From Drosophila pseudoobscura (taxonomy: Eukaryota; Arthropoda; Insecta; Diptera; Drosophilidae), in the NCBI RefSeq assembly GCF_009870125.1, contig NC_046680.1, forward strand, positions 13,721,501 through 13,785,500: a DNA stretch of 64,000 nt, written 5' to 3'. Shown here piece after piece: positions 1-14,109 of the stretch (positions are counted from its first letter, which is position 1; each line of letters starts with the position of its first letter). The notes below the pieces were generated by a model. That model was given only the letters and a program-made list of their open reading frames with translations. It made no database searches and had not been told where the DNA came from. Position numbers and translations under genes: made by a program.

Positions 1-3000
1 ATAAGGTTTTCACTTGGCGAAAATAGGGTAAGAGATGTCCTCGCAGCTCCCCTCTCCGTCTCACCTCCATCTCCTTTCATTTCTATGATTCCTGATTTGC
101 ATAAGATACCTCGAGTTGCGAAACTGCCAAAAGAACCTAAATGGAAACGAAAGTGAAAATGAAAATGTGTAAAGGAAAAGGAAAAGGAAAAGGAAAACAG
201 AGACAGGCGGCCCAGACAGGGGTTAATTATGCGCACAGTGGACGTGGACGGCGCCTCGCCGTCCCAGCATGCCGACACGCTCGCACACCTGAGTCCTGGC
301 AGGGGGTTGAACAGTGAAGGGAGACAGCAATAGCCACAGCGACGCTCATTTGCATAAGGTCCACATGAGATGTGCATGCAATTTACTTGGTTAAAAATTA
401 TGTAAATTATGCGTGCAAAAACCACCGAACGAAACGTTCTCACGCTCTCAACTCCTTCGGCGGTGTCCTGGACGTATCCTTTCCCTTCCATTCCTTTCAT
501 TTCCTTGCCTATCTTGGGGTGCGGTGTTTGGGTTTCTGCACACCAGGCTACAAATCAATTTTGATCGATTTTCATTAAGGTCTCGATTGATTTGCATTTA
601 TATATTCCTTGGCTTCCTCTCCACTCCCTTCCCGGAGATTCTCTTGATTGGGTTGAAACTTATGCAAATTACCAAACAAATCCTTTCTTGGGCTCGGACC
701 CAAGATCGACACCGGCGGACAGTGCATTTCCTGAGGGTTTACCATTCCAGGCCCTTCCCGTTTGCCATTTTGTGCGTTTTGCAACAGTTTGCGAGATGAT
801 TCGCTTGCCAGGAGCTCCTCCCACCGTCGAGCTGCCACCACCGAACCACCAAACCCACAACCCCTGAATCCCAGGCGGGGAACTGCCACAAACTTTGCAA
901 AATCGCCAATGCGATTCGCCAAAACCCATCGCAGAGTCATTCCATGTTGCAAATTGCAAAGGCCAGCCAATGCGAGGGCTATTCGCTGCAGACCCGGGAG
1001 CAACCACACCACCATGTCGAGTAGAGCCCTCCGCCTGTCGCTCCTTTCCCTGTTCCCTCCTCTGTTCCCGGCAGGAAAATATGAACTTTGGTGCTGCCAC
1101 TGCCGGGTCAGAACATAAAAAATCCGCAAAATGAGGGTTGTCTCTCGTAAAGTACTTATCGAAAACACCCCAAAGCCGACCCTCCCCTCTCTTCGACACA
1201 CACATACACACACACACAAAGGAACGCACACAGGCACACTCTTGCATTATTAAAAGTGGATTGTGCGTTACGTGTATCTTGTATCTGGCAATTTCGCAGC
1301 GGCAGCGTTAGTGACAGCGGCCACATGCAAATTTTTTTGTCGTCGCTGCCCAGGGGTTGAATAGGAAGTAGGAAAAAAACCGGAAAACTTGGCCAAAGCC
1401 AAAACCAAGCTGCAATACTGGACGGGATAGAGCCAGACGCCGTAGAAGAAGGAAGCCCTACTGCCACCAACCCCCCAGACGCACCTTCTGCGAAGTTGTT
1501 GTTGTGTGGAAAGAGCTTCGACACTTCCTGCTTTTTCCTGCTCCGTTGCGGTTTGGTTTTCCTGGGCGCCAGGGTTGCCATTGCAGTGGCAGAAATAACA
1601 AGTCCTTCCCTCAGAATTCTCAACTCAAAACAACTGTAAACATCCAAATATGTATTACATTTTACCCGCAACGATCCCTTCTGTTTAACAATCCCCTAGA
1701 ACCGTGGACAGGCTTTCCTTATCACACTCGGATCTGCAACTGTCACTTTTCATATGGAAAACACACCAAGATTGAGGAAAGGCCGGGGAAAACGTGATGT
1801 CTGCAAACACCCACGACAAACATTCTCTTCTCTGCTATCATATTTGGCATAAATTACACGCCGTACGCCATATCTGTCGAGCCGTGGTGGTGCCGGGGAG
1901 CTATCCCTCGGTTTCGTTTTCGGTTTTTTGTGCAGCACCGCCATAAACAAGGCGAAAGGAAAATAAGGCAACCGGGGGAAATGACAACAGATATGAAAAT
2001 AGAAATACACGCACTCGTCGCGCTTCACACGCGCAAGGATCTCGAAAAGGATCCAATTACAAAGAACGTTTGAGAACTGAGAACTTTGACTTGAACAAAG
2101 CAACACACACACACACAAAAAAGAACGAAAAACTAAAAAACAAAACCAAAAAACTGTTTGAATTTGTCGCGTTTTGATGCCATTCTCTCGGTCCTGGGTC
2201 CATTGTCTGGACATGGAGAGCGTGTGTCAGTCACTCGAGTCGCTCGAGTCCCTCGAGCAGGGGCTATCGATCCTGGTTTCACTTTCGTTTGCTTCGCTTC
2301 GGTCTGAGATCCTTTTCGTCATTGAATGCTGGTCCTGCTGGACGAAACGAGGGAGGGAGATAGAGGCAGAGACAGAGGCCGACCATTGTTTTGACTTATT
2401 GACCTTTGCGGGCTAATTGGACACATTCAATGAGCTACATTAGCGAGATACATTGCATACATGGCTGGCAGGGCAGTTATGCAATCAGCCCAATCGAGCG
2501 TTTCCAGCATATGAATGCCTCGGGCAGGAAAACTCGTGATCTGGCCGTTCAACGTGCGTTAATGTTGGTGTAGGGCCGCCACATGAGGCATGCAACAAAT
2601 CGACTCCAAATTTGTATGCACGACAGCGTGTGTGTGTGTATCTGCGTATCCACAAGTACGAGTATCTTGTGTTTTTACCAATTTCCCCTTGCCATCCATC
2701 GCAAAGATGGCGTCGTCGGGCACATCATGCACTTCCTCTCCGCCTCCTCCCACTCCTCCTCCACCACCCCACCTCCTCACTCTTCTACACCCAACATTAG
2801 AGCACTCTTGGCATTTTATTTTTCTTTTCGCTCCCTTCTTCTTCTTCTGCTTCTTCTCTGTTTTGTTGACATTTCCAAAAATGTTTTATCGCGCTGCCGT
2901 CGCTGCAGTTGTTGCTTTTGCGTTTGCTGTGGATGCCACGTCTGTTTCAATAATGGCTATCTGCATGTGTGTGTGTGTGTGTGTGTGTGCAGTGTGTTTT

Positions 3001-6000
3001 CCCGAAATTAAATGCAACATTACGTCGACTCACTGCCGCTTGCACTCAATTGCGTGGTTAATGCTAATTATTTGTTATTCCACAGCGCATTTCCAGCAAC
3101 GAGGAATGGAAAAACGGTAGGAAAACGAGAGAATAGAAATAGAAAGAGAAAAACACACATTTTGGAAGACACGCACACCAGACGTGCAATTGCTGGCGAT
3201 TTCCGGCTGCACAGCACCCAAGCCAAACGGCAGAGAACGAGAAGTGGTGACTGTACCACCCGATCGCAGTGGAATTTTAACGACCTTCAAGCTAAGACTA
3301 ACACCGCCCAGGGACGAGTTCATGGAGATTTGCCTGCACTCGAAATATCCTCTGACATTGATGTAATGCAGCCAATCTCAGACATATAAATGCCTCTGTG
3401 TGTGTGGCACTTTGATTGTAATTAATGAGCCGCAATATTTATTTAATAGCAACGAGAAGGAACGACACTTGGTCTCCGTCTCATAGAGCACTCCAGGATC
3501 GCTCTAATGGCCTGTCACTCAACTGCAACAGAAACAGCAACAGAAACAGTCACTGCAACTGCAACTGCCACTGCAGCATCAAGACAATTGTCTTTGTTGG
3601 ACCAAGCGGACAATGCAAGACAATTTCTCGGCCACTTGTCAAAATAATTTGCGCCTCGCTTGGGCCGGGATGGGTAGTCGATAGTCGGATACCTGCCGTG
3701 CAATTGTTGACTTAGTTGGACTCCCACCAGATAGTGATGAGTTGGGAAATGTGTGAGAATTTCTTGGGCAATCCGAAACAGAGGCTGTTCAAAGAGGTGG
3801 GAAGGGTGGAGATGGAGATGGAGATGGAGGTGGAGGGGGGTTACTTTTGGTTAGGTACAGCTCAAGGCGAACCCTAGTCTCGGTTGTAGTTGTAGATGCA
3901 ATTAATGCGATTATGAATATACCCGCTCCCCACTCCCCGCCTTTCCTATGTACCTTCCCCCCTGATGCTGCGACAAGTGATCACGCAGTAAATTCTCCTA
4001 AAATTATCACCTGTACAGTGGATTCGGGGAATCAATGGTTCAATAACCCAACAAAAGAAAACCAGAAGAATGACGAGAAATTATGGCACACACAAAGAGC
4101 GTTAGACAGTGGATGCGGACGAGGGACGAGGGACGAAGGATGAAGGACAAACCAAAGCGAATGCACAAATTGATTGCTGCTTCTGTTGCAGGGGCGAAGT
4201 GGAGGAGGGCGATCGTCATGCGATGCATGCAACAGGATACACACACGCACACGCAAGGGACGCGCATGCGGGATGAAATCCCTGGGAAAAGTTAACTTTT
4301 TGATTCGATTGGAGAACGAAAAGAATCACACGGAAAAGTCACACGGATTGAGGGAAAAGGGAACATGTTGCAAGTCAGTTGGTGCGCAGCAGCTGAGCTG
4401 CAGCAGGTTGCCTCAGGTTGGGGCAAGATGAAAAAGGATAATAAGGCAGAACAATAGTCCGGGGCTGAATTGGCTCCGCGATTCCCTGAGATTGTGGTTC
4501 TGCCTTCTCGACGTTTACTCTACTCTACGCGTATCTTTACACATGTCACCTGAAACTCGCGGGTTCGCAGCCCAACTAGATCTCGGCTATTTCATACGTA
4601 TAAGAGAAAAGCTATCAAAAGCCCGAACTTTTGGCAAAAGCTTATTTTTGCAGTGTTATCTGGAACTAGCTGTTTGCGTCTGTGGTCAAAACGAGACGTC
4701 ATAGTCAGTAGAAGAATACAATTTTCACATTTAACAAAGTTGATATACGAGTGCGCTTGCCACGAGCCCTGTTGGCACATTCATCGTCAATTCGCTGAAA
4801 TAGAGAGTATACGAGTGGGTTAATCAGCAGCAAAATGTTAAGTAATTTAAACAAAGGTCCAACTCAAGTCGGAGTGTGTCGTGTTCTTCCTCTCTTAGTT
4901 TCGCACAAACACAGAAAGATCTCTCTCCAGAAAGCTTTCGGCCTGTGTTCTATTCTTCTGCCGCTCTCGTTCCCACTGCTGCTCCCACTCTCTTCTCCGC
5001 ATGGACAGAACTAGCCTAACCACGTGGCTGTGCTAAAGTCTGCCACTCACTTAATATTTGCTTTCAAATGAACAGAACACGGTTTCAGAGAAACTTTAGT
5101 TTTTGCGCAAAAATGGCGATTGAAGCTGTGCCAAAAATAGGCAAAATACCCGCTCTCGCACACTTCGGTAGCCTCGGCACGAACACAGGCACACCTACTC
5201 GGAAAGCTTGTATGTGAGCTTTTTGTTTTGCTCATTTTGTTGTCTTGTTTTGTTGTTTTGTTTGTGTGCAAAAAATGGCCTCTGATTGGTCGGATTGCGA
5301 ATTTCGTGAAATTTCGCGAACGTCGGAGCGAATCGAAAGCTTGCACAAAAACCCGACTGCCGCTCGGCTCCGAGCGGGAGAGAGGCTCTCTCCCGAAAAA
5401 GAGAGTAAGCTTGTTTACGTCATTTGTTGTTGTTTGCGACTAGTTTTTTGCGTGTTATTTTTTTTGCCGGCATTTTGCTCTTGAATTTTTGTTTTTGCAG
5501 CATTTCAAGTTCAAGTTTAGGGAACGCTCTGCCTGGCATTGCTGTTGTTATTCCGCTAACCGTGCTTTCGCGCGCGTATCTATGTATCTATGAGTGAGGC
5601 AATGTGCGTGCGTTTGTGTGGGTTCGGTAGGGTTCTGGTTCTGGTTCTGGTTCTGGTTGTTGACGCAACTTGTGGTCGCTCTGCACCGAGAGGAGGAAGT
5701 GCTTGTGCCCTTTCTGCACACATTCCATCTTCATCTTCACTTGGCATTGGACGCACTGTCCTTCCGTGTAGTCACGTAGCTGGGTGGCCCTGGCCCATTG
5801 AATGCTCGTTTTCGTTGTAAACAACTCGAGAACCTGAACCTCCAAATACGATTCATTTACAATTTTTGCGCCAGCAACAACAGCACACACAGACAGCAAT
5901 TTGCTGTAAACAAAAATTGTGTAATAATCAAGAGTTTGACCCTGAAAAGCGCTCGACAGATAAACAAAACAAGCCACCAACTGGCGGTTTTTTCTGCTTC

Positions 6001-6500
6001 TGCTTCTGGTTCAGCCTCGGTTTCGGTTTTGTTTTCGATTCTGTTTTTTATTTGCAAAATACTTGCGTTGACTTCACTCTAATCGTGTGGCGCATAAGGG
6101 CCGAACTGATAATTCTATGCTCTCGGAGAGCTTTTCGCTCCCCAAACCAAATTTTACCTCACCGCCCCGCCACGCCCCGCACCGCACTGTCTCTTCCCCA
6201 GGCTGGAGGTGTAGATTTGTTGATTCTTTTCCCAGTACGAAACTTTTTGTTCAATTTGTGAGTCAGCCTATGTATACGGAGGTACATATATACATATATA
6301 CAAGATGTGTGTGTGTGTGTGTTTGTGTCTGTCATACATAAGTATTTACATGCACATGTACAGTCAGAGCTTTTCTACACACGCCATTTTTCGGTGCTCT
6401 CTCCAGGCGAGAATCAGCAAGAAACAGAATCAGTCGGTTAAACAGCCCAGACCCAGTCCCCAGTCCCCAGACCCAATCCCTTGGCTAAATTCTGAACTCA
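1..6500. other. Gene-free DNA upstream of rib; simple repeats only
   Basis: I find no convincing coding exon here on either strand. All open frames are short, rich in Ser/Pro/Cys and overlap one another on both strands, as expected from pyrimidine- or CA-rich DNA. Visible structure is limited to simple repeats: a (TG)n tract at 2966-2989, a GGAGAT-type run near 3808-3838, a CTCGAGTC-type run near 2233-2261 and a GGTTCT run near 5634-5659. A splice-acceptor-like TTTTTGCAG ends at 5500, but I cannot pair it with a convincing exon. By position this is probably the 5' flank or regulatory DNA of rib. Confidence 0.5.
2966..2989. repeat. TG microsatellite
   Basis: Twelve perfect TG dinucleotides. 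Other short TG tracts are at about 6305-6322 and 13137-13154. Confidence 0.8.
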
Positions 6501-6503
6501 AGG

Positions 6504-7063
6504 TCAGTTCTCGTAACGCTCGCAGAACGCTGTGTTCTGCCTCAGAACTTACAACGCTGCTCTGCCTCTCTCTCTCTCTCTCTCTCTCTCTCGCTTGGAC
6601 ACATGTAAAACCTCGCCCTGCCTCGCCCTGCAGGGTCTCTGTCTGCGCACAGATACATCGTGCGGTCGTACATGTGTAAGCTCGGTAAAACGTTTCTGGG
6701 AAGTTGTTTTTCGCTGTTTTTTATTTTTTTGTATCTTTTCGGCATTTTGCATACTGACCGCGGAGTGCTCGCAGCGATCCTCGCGAGTTTTCCCCACCAG
6801 AAACCCAAGTGAACGGAACGGCAAGCGGAGACCACAGAAAAGACTCGCATCGTCCGGCGTAATGCCAGTGAAAATGGCGGGCCCAAGCTCAAGCCTAGTG
6901 GAAACGTGGCGGAACTATTTGCGAAACTGCGAAACGAAATATGGTTAGAACCGAAGTTCTAGCTGGATCACACAGATACAATCGTGAAACGTGTTCGAAT
7001 CGAATTCGAGAGGGCATTCAACATACAAATTGCAGAGCGACACATAAAACTACAAGATACAAG
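6504..7063 (+). other. rib: Candidate distal 5'UTR exon of rib
   Basis: The right edge is a strong splice donor: AAG followed by GTATGTAAG, with the intron beginning at 7064. Upstream lie two matches to the Drosophila Initiator TCAGTY (about 6430 and 6504-6509), and I took the second as an approximate start. The stretch contains a pure CT tract at 6566-6592. No long conserved frame is present, so it would be untranslated. The link to rib is inferred from strand and from the absence of any other + strand acceptor exon before 13861. It could instead belong to an unannotated non-coding transcript. Confidence 0.35.
6566..6592. repeat. CT microsatellite
   Basis: A perfect (CT)n run inside the candidate distal rib leader. 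On the other strand it is a GA tract of the kind bound by GAGA factor. Confidence 0.75.
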
Positions 7064-10000
7064 GTATGTAAGATCGGTGGCGTCTCCGCCCCTCACCATG
7101 TGACCGTGGCCATATGAATTCAAATGAAAAATTCACAACGCTCGACTTGAAATTTCCCTCAAATTGCTAAAAATAAAATTCGAATTGCGTGTTTGTGTGT
7201 CTGTGTTCCTGTGTGTGATAGTGACTTTTTGGTGAAAAACATCGTGGAAAACGCACCCCATGCGCAGCTCTGAATGCTATCTGTACTTCTCGACCAGGAG
7301 TTGGGGGCGTGGCCGCAGCCGGAGCCGGAGCCAGAGCCAGGGCAGAGGCAGGGGCCTCGCAACGTTTCCATTTCCTTTCCCAAATTTCCACATGTGCATG
7401 TGCAGCAAACTGCAACTGCAACTGCACACTCGAGTGGTGTTGGCGGCACAAATGGCATGGCCGTGGATCGCTATTAATAGCAAGCGCATAAGTATCTGCA
7501 GGCTACATGGAGAGCATATGTATCTGAATGTATGTATCTGTATGTATCTCTGTGGAAAACCACAAGTGTGTGTGCACAATCATTGCAAACATATTTATAT
7601 TTTAATTTCATTCGAGAACCCCGTCAAAGCTCGCCCCGCACAAGCTGCAGATACTCGTACAATTGGCCGCTTCTCCAAAGCCATGAACATGTGTACGAGT
7701 ATGAGTGATTGTATCTCCATCTGCGTGCGCGAGCGAAAAGATAAACGTTGAAAATGGCCGACCAATGCAAAGTTGCAGTTGCAATCGTTTCGCTCCCCAC
7801 ATGCCGCATACACACACATGTATCTGTATCTTGTTGGGGGCCCCCGCTCTCGCTCTCCGCCTGTCTGCCTGTCTCTCTGTTTCTGTTTGCTTTCGCCTAA
7901 TTTTTCGTGCCTTTTTTACACAATTTTCGTTGAAATGTTGCCCTTTGCTATCTATCTATGCCTGTAGTATGCCTGTGTGTTTGTGTTTGTATTTGTATCT
8001 GAGTTATGCCCCGACTCGAGTCTGTGTGCGTGGAAAAAGTGCAATGACCCATGCGTAGCGCGAATGGGCCGCTCTTTGCTACCCGCTACCCGCTCCCGCT
8101 CCCGCTCCCCTCACTCCATCCGCTCCTCTCCCCTGCCACCAACACCAACACCAACACAATGTCAGCGGCGACGCGTCGCGGCCCTACGTGCCACTTTCCA
8201 TAGTTGCAGCAAAGCAAATGACGCGCGCGATAAATTTTCAACGTTTTCGTTTCTTCGCTGCTTTGCTGCTCTCTGTTTGTCTCCCCGTTTCCTCCTCATT
8301 TTCGTATTCGTATTCGTTTTTTCTTGTCTTCTTGTTGCATTTTTATTCATTTTCGTCGGCTGCAGTTTTTGTTTGTTTTCCGACTGTTGCTCCAACACAC
8401 ACACTACGCCGTACAGCGATACTCGGATAGAGATGCACATGTAAATATGTATCTGATGGATATTTCGCCGTTTGTGGGTGGGTGCGGGGGGGCTGAAATT
8501 GTCGAAAAGATTTGATACAGTGGAGAGAATTTTCGCATCAATTAGCACCCATGTGCGAGCGCATCTTTATGGCCAGGATGGAAGGTCCTGTGTCGCTCAG
8601 AGCCGCTCGACAGGTTGCCATTGGCCGTTGGCCGGCGGCGGCTTCTGTTTACCTTTGACCCTTGCTAATTGCTTTTGTATGGGAAATCAGGCCGAGGAGA
8701 ATTTTCACGTGCCGATGCAACTTCAAAGATGCGTCAACAACTTCAAGCTACAAAAGGCGATACTTGAGGGCGAGACCAGGCCCAGGACCAGGACCAGGAC
8801 CAGCAGAAGCAGAGTCTGAACAAGGACCACCGCTGACGATCTGTCAAGGGAGCAGCAGGGAGCGGGAAACGAGGCAAAGGGTTGTCTGGGAAATGCGGGA
8901 AATTACGGCCACGTCTCGCATCATCGAAGCGGTTTCCTTTTGTTTTTTACCATTTGCTTGGTTTTGCATTTTTTTTGCATGACAAATGAGGAATATCCAT
9001 CGTGGCTATTAAGATCCTCAGACATTGATCGAAACAGCAACACCCCAGGCAAAGCAGCCCGGTTCCAGGAAAATCCTTTCGTTGCCATCCTACAGTTCCA
9101 CTGAACTATTTTGGCAAATTTTTGTGAGAAGCAATAAAGACATAAACCTTAATTTTCCGTAATTAAACCCTTTCGCCATGAATCATAAACACGCGTGCAG
9201 CAGGTCAGAGCGGTCAGAGCGGTCAGAGCGGCACCGACCCATGTGCTGACCAAAGAACAACCGGGTCCGCCAGAACTTATCGCGAAAACTACGAGACGCC
9301 TGCGAACCGCAGTTCGTCGTGCAGTTTGCAAACACAAATACGCGATAAGAAACAATTTGAGAACAATGCAATTTTGAGGATCTCCCTCCAGCAAGCGGAA
9401 TTTTCTACTGCGAATTAAAGACTGGGGCAAGGGGAGGGGAAGGGGGAAGAGTAGCACAGCACCGCACCGCAAGACAACACCTACCTGGTCAGGCAGTTCA
9501 TTACGAGGACTCAGCTTCATTGAGTGACTGCAATGCGGTTGGATTACGTGCGGATTCTCCCTGCTAATCCCCCCATAATAATGATCGCCGGCTCAGAGCC
9601 CCGGTAAACATCATCATCTTGCTGGCTCATCCTTATCCACATCTTCATCTTTTAGTCAAAAAGTCAGCAAAGTCAACACTGACCGAAAGGCGGATAATAA
9701 TTTGGGAAAATTCACGATGCCAAACACATGTGGACAGTGGCGTGCCGAAGGGGGTTCCTCAGGCAGCAACTGTGTGTCCATCTCTGGAGCCTTTGTTCCT
9801 TATTTTACACTTTCACTGGCACAATGATAGTGGTGGGGGGGGTGACTGGGGGAAAGGCGTTGATAAGATTAAAAGCGGAGAAAAGCCGGGGGCACGCCGA
9901 GTGCCCCAGAGCCCATAAATGCTCGTGTCCAGATTATGGAGCAGTTGGTCGCTGCAAGTTTTCATTTTTTATACCCGTGCTCGTACTTTTATGCTGCTCT

Positions 10001-11590
10001 ATCAGCTTCGAGCGCCCCGTGGTGGGGCGGGGGAGGTGAATGCACTTGCGAACTAGTTTCGGGCGAAGATAGCGCCCAACGAATCTCGCGGCCCTGCCAA
10101 AAAATGCAGTTGAAAAATGAACAGATAGAAACGGCTCCGTGAAATGCGGTTGACCTTAATTTCCGAACATGATTAATGGGTTTTGCAACGCAGGCCCAAC
10201 GTGGAGGCCCAGAGGAAGCCCAGAGGAGCGGCGGAGGAGAGGGGAACAGAGGGTCGGATGGCGAGCACCGAAAAAATTAATGACGAACAATTAAAAAAAT
10301 ATAAGTTAAATACATACAGGAAAGGTGGAGAGACGACTGGTACAGCTGCATCATGATGCCAGTGCATGGATGACTATAAAAAAGGACCCTCTTTCTCGCC
10401 GATCCCTGCGTGAGATGGATTGCAGGTGCTTTACAGAAATTGCAGAAAGTTTTGTGGGATTCTGCCCCTCTGCCTAAAAAGACAACCCCGTCGACCGTTA
10501 TTTTGCAATTTGCATACAAAATCAAGAAATCGTAAAAGGGTTAGGGAAAAATCGTAAGGGGCAAGCCCTATGCAAATCGATCGCAGTCGACCCCGAAAAT
10601 GCATTCAATTATGCATTGATTGCTGAAGGTCGTTACTTATCTTTCTGCCATTCGATTCGGAATTTGCATAACTAAGACGAAGGCGAAGAAGAGGAAAACG
10701 GAGGCCGAGAAATTATCCTTTCCTACCTACTATGCCCGATTAGCGAGAGGGGAAGAGGGAGATAGAGACTAAACGAAAAGAAGAAAATTAAAAACATAAA
10801 CATACATAAAAAAAAAAGAAGAAAAATAACGACAAAGCATGAAACGCAGTCCAAAATGGCGCCGAGCTTCGAGGTAGAGTTTGCAGGGAACGGCACCGGG
10901 GCGTGGAAGGGGTACCGAATAAAAAACCAAAAGCGGAGAACAACAAAAAATTCACTCAGATACCAGTTTTCCACGCACTGACAACCTGCCGACGTCCGTC
11001 CGGCCGGCCGCTCAAGCGGTTTGGTCAGTTGGAACAGCACGAAAAATGCAGTCGCCAAAAAAGGAGGACTGCAACTCTCTCTTTCCCGCTGCCACCGATA
11101 TTGGTGCCAATGACAGCAGCAGCAGCAGCAGCAGCCATATGCAACCCACACACACACACACACACAGGCCAACACACGCACAGCACTCTCACGCACTGCA
11201 AGAAACATAGAAACAGAGAAACAGACAGGCAGTCAGAGAAAGAGAGAGCGAGAGAGAGAACGAGAACGAGAGAGTGCAAGCGCAAAAAACGCACAAGACT
11301 GCAAGCAGCGAATGCGTGCGCGAGCGAGAGAGCGCGAGGGTGCGCCGAGCCGTAGGACAGTTTTCCTCTCAACGCGTCGAACAGTTTGCTTCCCCTTCTG
11401 CTATTGCCGTCCCCGTCTCCGGGTACTGCTGTCTCGCTCGGTAGGTCGGGAAATTTGGTCTTCAATGACTTGGCTGCATAGAGCGCCGTGGCAGTTTTAT
11501 TCAACTTTGAACGCTCGAATCTGCAACAACGCAAAACCAACAACGCACGACCAGAGGAAAACGACAAACGTGTCGCAGTTTGTGGAAACC
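7064..11590. other. Non-coding interval between the two candidate rib 5' exons
   Basis: No supported gene is seen. The interval contains short repeats: CCGGAGCCAGAGC-like runs near 7318-7345, CCCGCT units near 8092-8110, CCAACA units near 8144-8158, CCAGGA units near 8777-8802 and GGTCAGAGC units at about 9203-9230. A purine (GA-rich) block at 11236-11275 sits about 350 bp before the proximal candidate promoter. If the exon ending at 7063 belongs to rib, this interval is a rib intron. Confidence 0.4.
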
Positions 11591-11596
11591 TAAGAC

Positions 11597-11602
11597 TATA
11601 AG
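11597..11602 (+). promoter_or_regulatory. rib: TATA-like box of the proximal candidate rib promoter
   Basis: The hexamer TATAAG lies about 30 bp before the A-rich leader-like sequence that starts near 11628. A GA-repeat block (11236-11275), the type of site bound by the GAGA factor Trl, lies upstream. Transcription start has not been located precisely: a TCAGTG Initiator-like hexamer at 11661 is rather far from the TATA. Confidence 0.35.
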
Positions 11603-11627
11603 AGCTCCATCTGGGATAGGCATAAGC

Positions 11628-11926
11628 TGCGTCCTCAACTAGTGTCTGTGTGTGCGGTTTTCAGTGCAATTTCGATTCGGATTTACCCAACCCAACAGTC
11701 AACGATAACTAATTCCCAACACAACAAAATAAATCAATTAAAGTCGAGCAATGTGCAAAACATTCAAAACAAGGCAAAGCTAAAACCTACCAGTAAAACC
11801 CAATTGACAAACAATCAAACAAACTTGTTAAAATATCAACAAACCGCTGCAAGTGTCCAGGACTCTCTTTGGCCACTAAAAAAAAAAAGGCTTGTGCTTC
11901 GCCTGCGGCGATTTCATTATTTTGTG
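11628..11926 (+). other. rib: Candidate proximal 5'UTR exon of rib
   Basis: This is an A-rich leader, full of CAAA/AACA words typical of Drosophila 5'UTRs, ending in a donor TTTGTG followed by GTAAGC (intron from 11927). Spliced to the acceptor at 13860 it would give a rib leader with a 1.93 kb intron. The start is approximate, placed about 30 bp after the TATAAG box. The link to rib is inferred from strand and proximity. Confidence 0.45.
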
Positions 11927-13860
11927 GTAAGCCCTGATTAGTAATCAGATATTTGATTCTATTAAATTAGTCTACTTAAACGGCTCGTCAATAGTTTTGT
12001 TTCCCATTCGTTTGGGCTTCCAAAATCGTTATTTTTTGTTGTAGTTTTGCAATTAACAATTCGTGGAACGTGTTCAAGAAATTGACACAAAAAAACTGGA
12101 AAACCCCAAACCGGTTTCCAAGTGCATTCGTTTCAATGACGTCCGTCCGTCCGTCCGACTGTTATTTTTTGATCATTTTTAATTAAATGGTTTATAAAAT
12201 GGTGGCCCACTGTCAGCCAAAGCTGCGAAAGCTCACGCTCGGAGAGCTTTCGGCATTTTGGCGATCACACGACGTATGCGCGATATAGCGCCCGTATAAG
12301 AGTTTCTGTGGAGGCAAGAACGAGGCGTTAATGCGCTGCCCGATGGCTTATGACCACATCTAATGCGCTTACTCGGCCAACGTCAATCGCCAGACACGAA
12401 TTCGAAACCGCTTACCTGCTCAGACAGAGACAGCGACAGGCAGCGACTTCAATCTGTTGCGCAAAACGGCAGCGAAGGATCGAGTGGAGGGGGAAGGGAT
12501 CGCTGCAGGTTGCCCATTATCCTGTTGGCCAGACAATGGACAGATAACAATTGATGATCTCTTGCGCATTTTCCGCACTCCACCTCCACCTCCATCTCCA
12601 TCACATCACCATCCCCGACAATAATGCGATCGTTTGTTTGCCTCCTTTGTCTGATTGTCCGCTTTTCTTCTCTGCCCTCGCCCTCTCCGTCGCCGTCCTT
12701 GTCTCCGTCTTTCCTCTCACCGCTCTCAGGGGCCTCGCCCCTTTGACATTTTCCTTGTTGTTTGATTGCCATTATCTGGCCTGGCTTCGCTTAGTTCGCA
12801 ATTCCGCCGGTCGCTCGACTGGGGCCTCGCTCCTATCATACCTGTTGGTAACTGGAGACTCACTGATACACTCGTAGATGGGCCGGCACGGACGGCTCGC
12901 ACGACACATGGCAAGGACGCAGGCGGGGAGGTTGCCCGATGCATGATGCATGTCCAACACATGACGCAGATGGGCCATCGGTTCGGCATATGGCGTCCAC
13001 TTGAGTCTGAAATTCGACTACGCGTCGGGCCTCTCCATGGGCAAGCCAAGGGCAAGGGCATATGGCCTCCCTCGTCCTCGGAAAATGAACGAAAATTATT
13101 GCAAGTTTTTCAGTAACATTTTTCATTTCCTTGGGCGTGTGTGTGTGTGTGTGTGCGTTGGTGACTTGCCTTTCCATTTCCACTTTCCAGGCGGCGTAAA
13201 AAACGATATACATATACCTCCGTATTTACGGATATACATATATATGTATATGGAAAGTAAAACGCGCGAAAAGCAGCCGGAAAAATACGCGCACACATCT
13301 TTCGAGGGATGTTTGCATATTTTTTCCCCCATTTTTTCTACACGTTTTCGTTCACCCTCCTCTGCCTCTGGCACGGCCACTGTCTGTGCCTCCTTCATTG
13401 GCAAGGAGCGCTTTCACTTTTTATGGCGCATAAAACTTCAGGGGGTGGCGATGGGCATAAATTTTACAGGCAAGATTTTCCGCCAAAAAATAGAAAAACA
13501 GGAACGGGAACCAGAATGGGAATGGGAATGGGAACGAGAACTTTTGCAATGGTGGAGGAGAGAGTACCATGGAGAGGAGAAGGTGACCATCCCCAGTTTC
13601 GCACACCTGTATATGTACGCGTGTGTGCGTGAAGGAGCGAAATATGGAGGTAGTAAGGAGGGGGACGAGACCAGCCTGGTTTCCTGGTTACCCTGGTCTG
13701 AGAAATTCACTCGATTATTTTAGCAACCTATGCGAAATCTGAATTTTTGCCTGTTCCCATTGACGTGTGGGGAATCATTTGTGCAAACTATCGAAAGCAA
13801 CAAACCGGAGCGAAAACCTTTTACTAATCTTCATGGAAACATTTTTCTCTTCCGCGGCAG
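11927..13860 (+). other. rib: Probable rib 5' intron
   Basis: The interval is bounded by a GTAAGC donor at 11927 and a GCGGCAG acceptor ending at 13860. It holds no convincing coding frame. Visible elements are a GTCC tandem run near 12143-12158, a TG tract near 13137-13154 and GGGAAT/GGAACG units near 13500-13545. Confidence 0.45.
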
Positions 13861-14109
13861 GCCCAACAGTGATCCCGAAGCCTTAAACTGGCGCTCAAAG
13901 TCCGGAAGCATCTTTCCTCCTACTCGCCAACGCTGCTGAGTGCCGCGTTCACCAGCCTGAACAGCGTCTACCACAGCAGCAGCGACACCGCTCCCGACGA
14001 GGAGCCGGAGCAGCCGCCAGTCCATCACCAGGGCCATCGCCATCGGGTGAACAGCCACAGTCACAGTCACCGGGATCGCGGCCACAGCCAGAACAGCAGG
14101 GCAGAAGAG

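Noticed and set aside
575-1237. 220-codon - strand frame near the left end
   Set aside because: Low-complexity, with competing frames on both strands over the same DNA and no recognisable motif.
10723-11567. Long - strand frames across 10.7-11.6 kb
   Set aside because: They arise from purine/pyrimidine-rich DNA (GA and CA tracts), giving Phe/Leu/Val/Cys runs. This is promoter-like sequence, not coding.
13001-13723. 240-codon + strand frame in the rib 5' intron
   Set aside because: It crosses TG, TATATA and GGGAAT repeats; Glu/Trp repeats reflect the microsatellite. It ends before the splice acceptor at 13860.
14047-14109. N-terminal extension of rib beginning at 14047
   Set aside because: The first codon is GTG, not ATG. 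The ATG at 14110 is the first in frame in the exon, and an in-frame stop lies at 13870.
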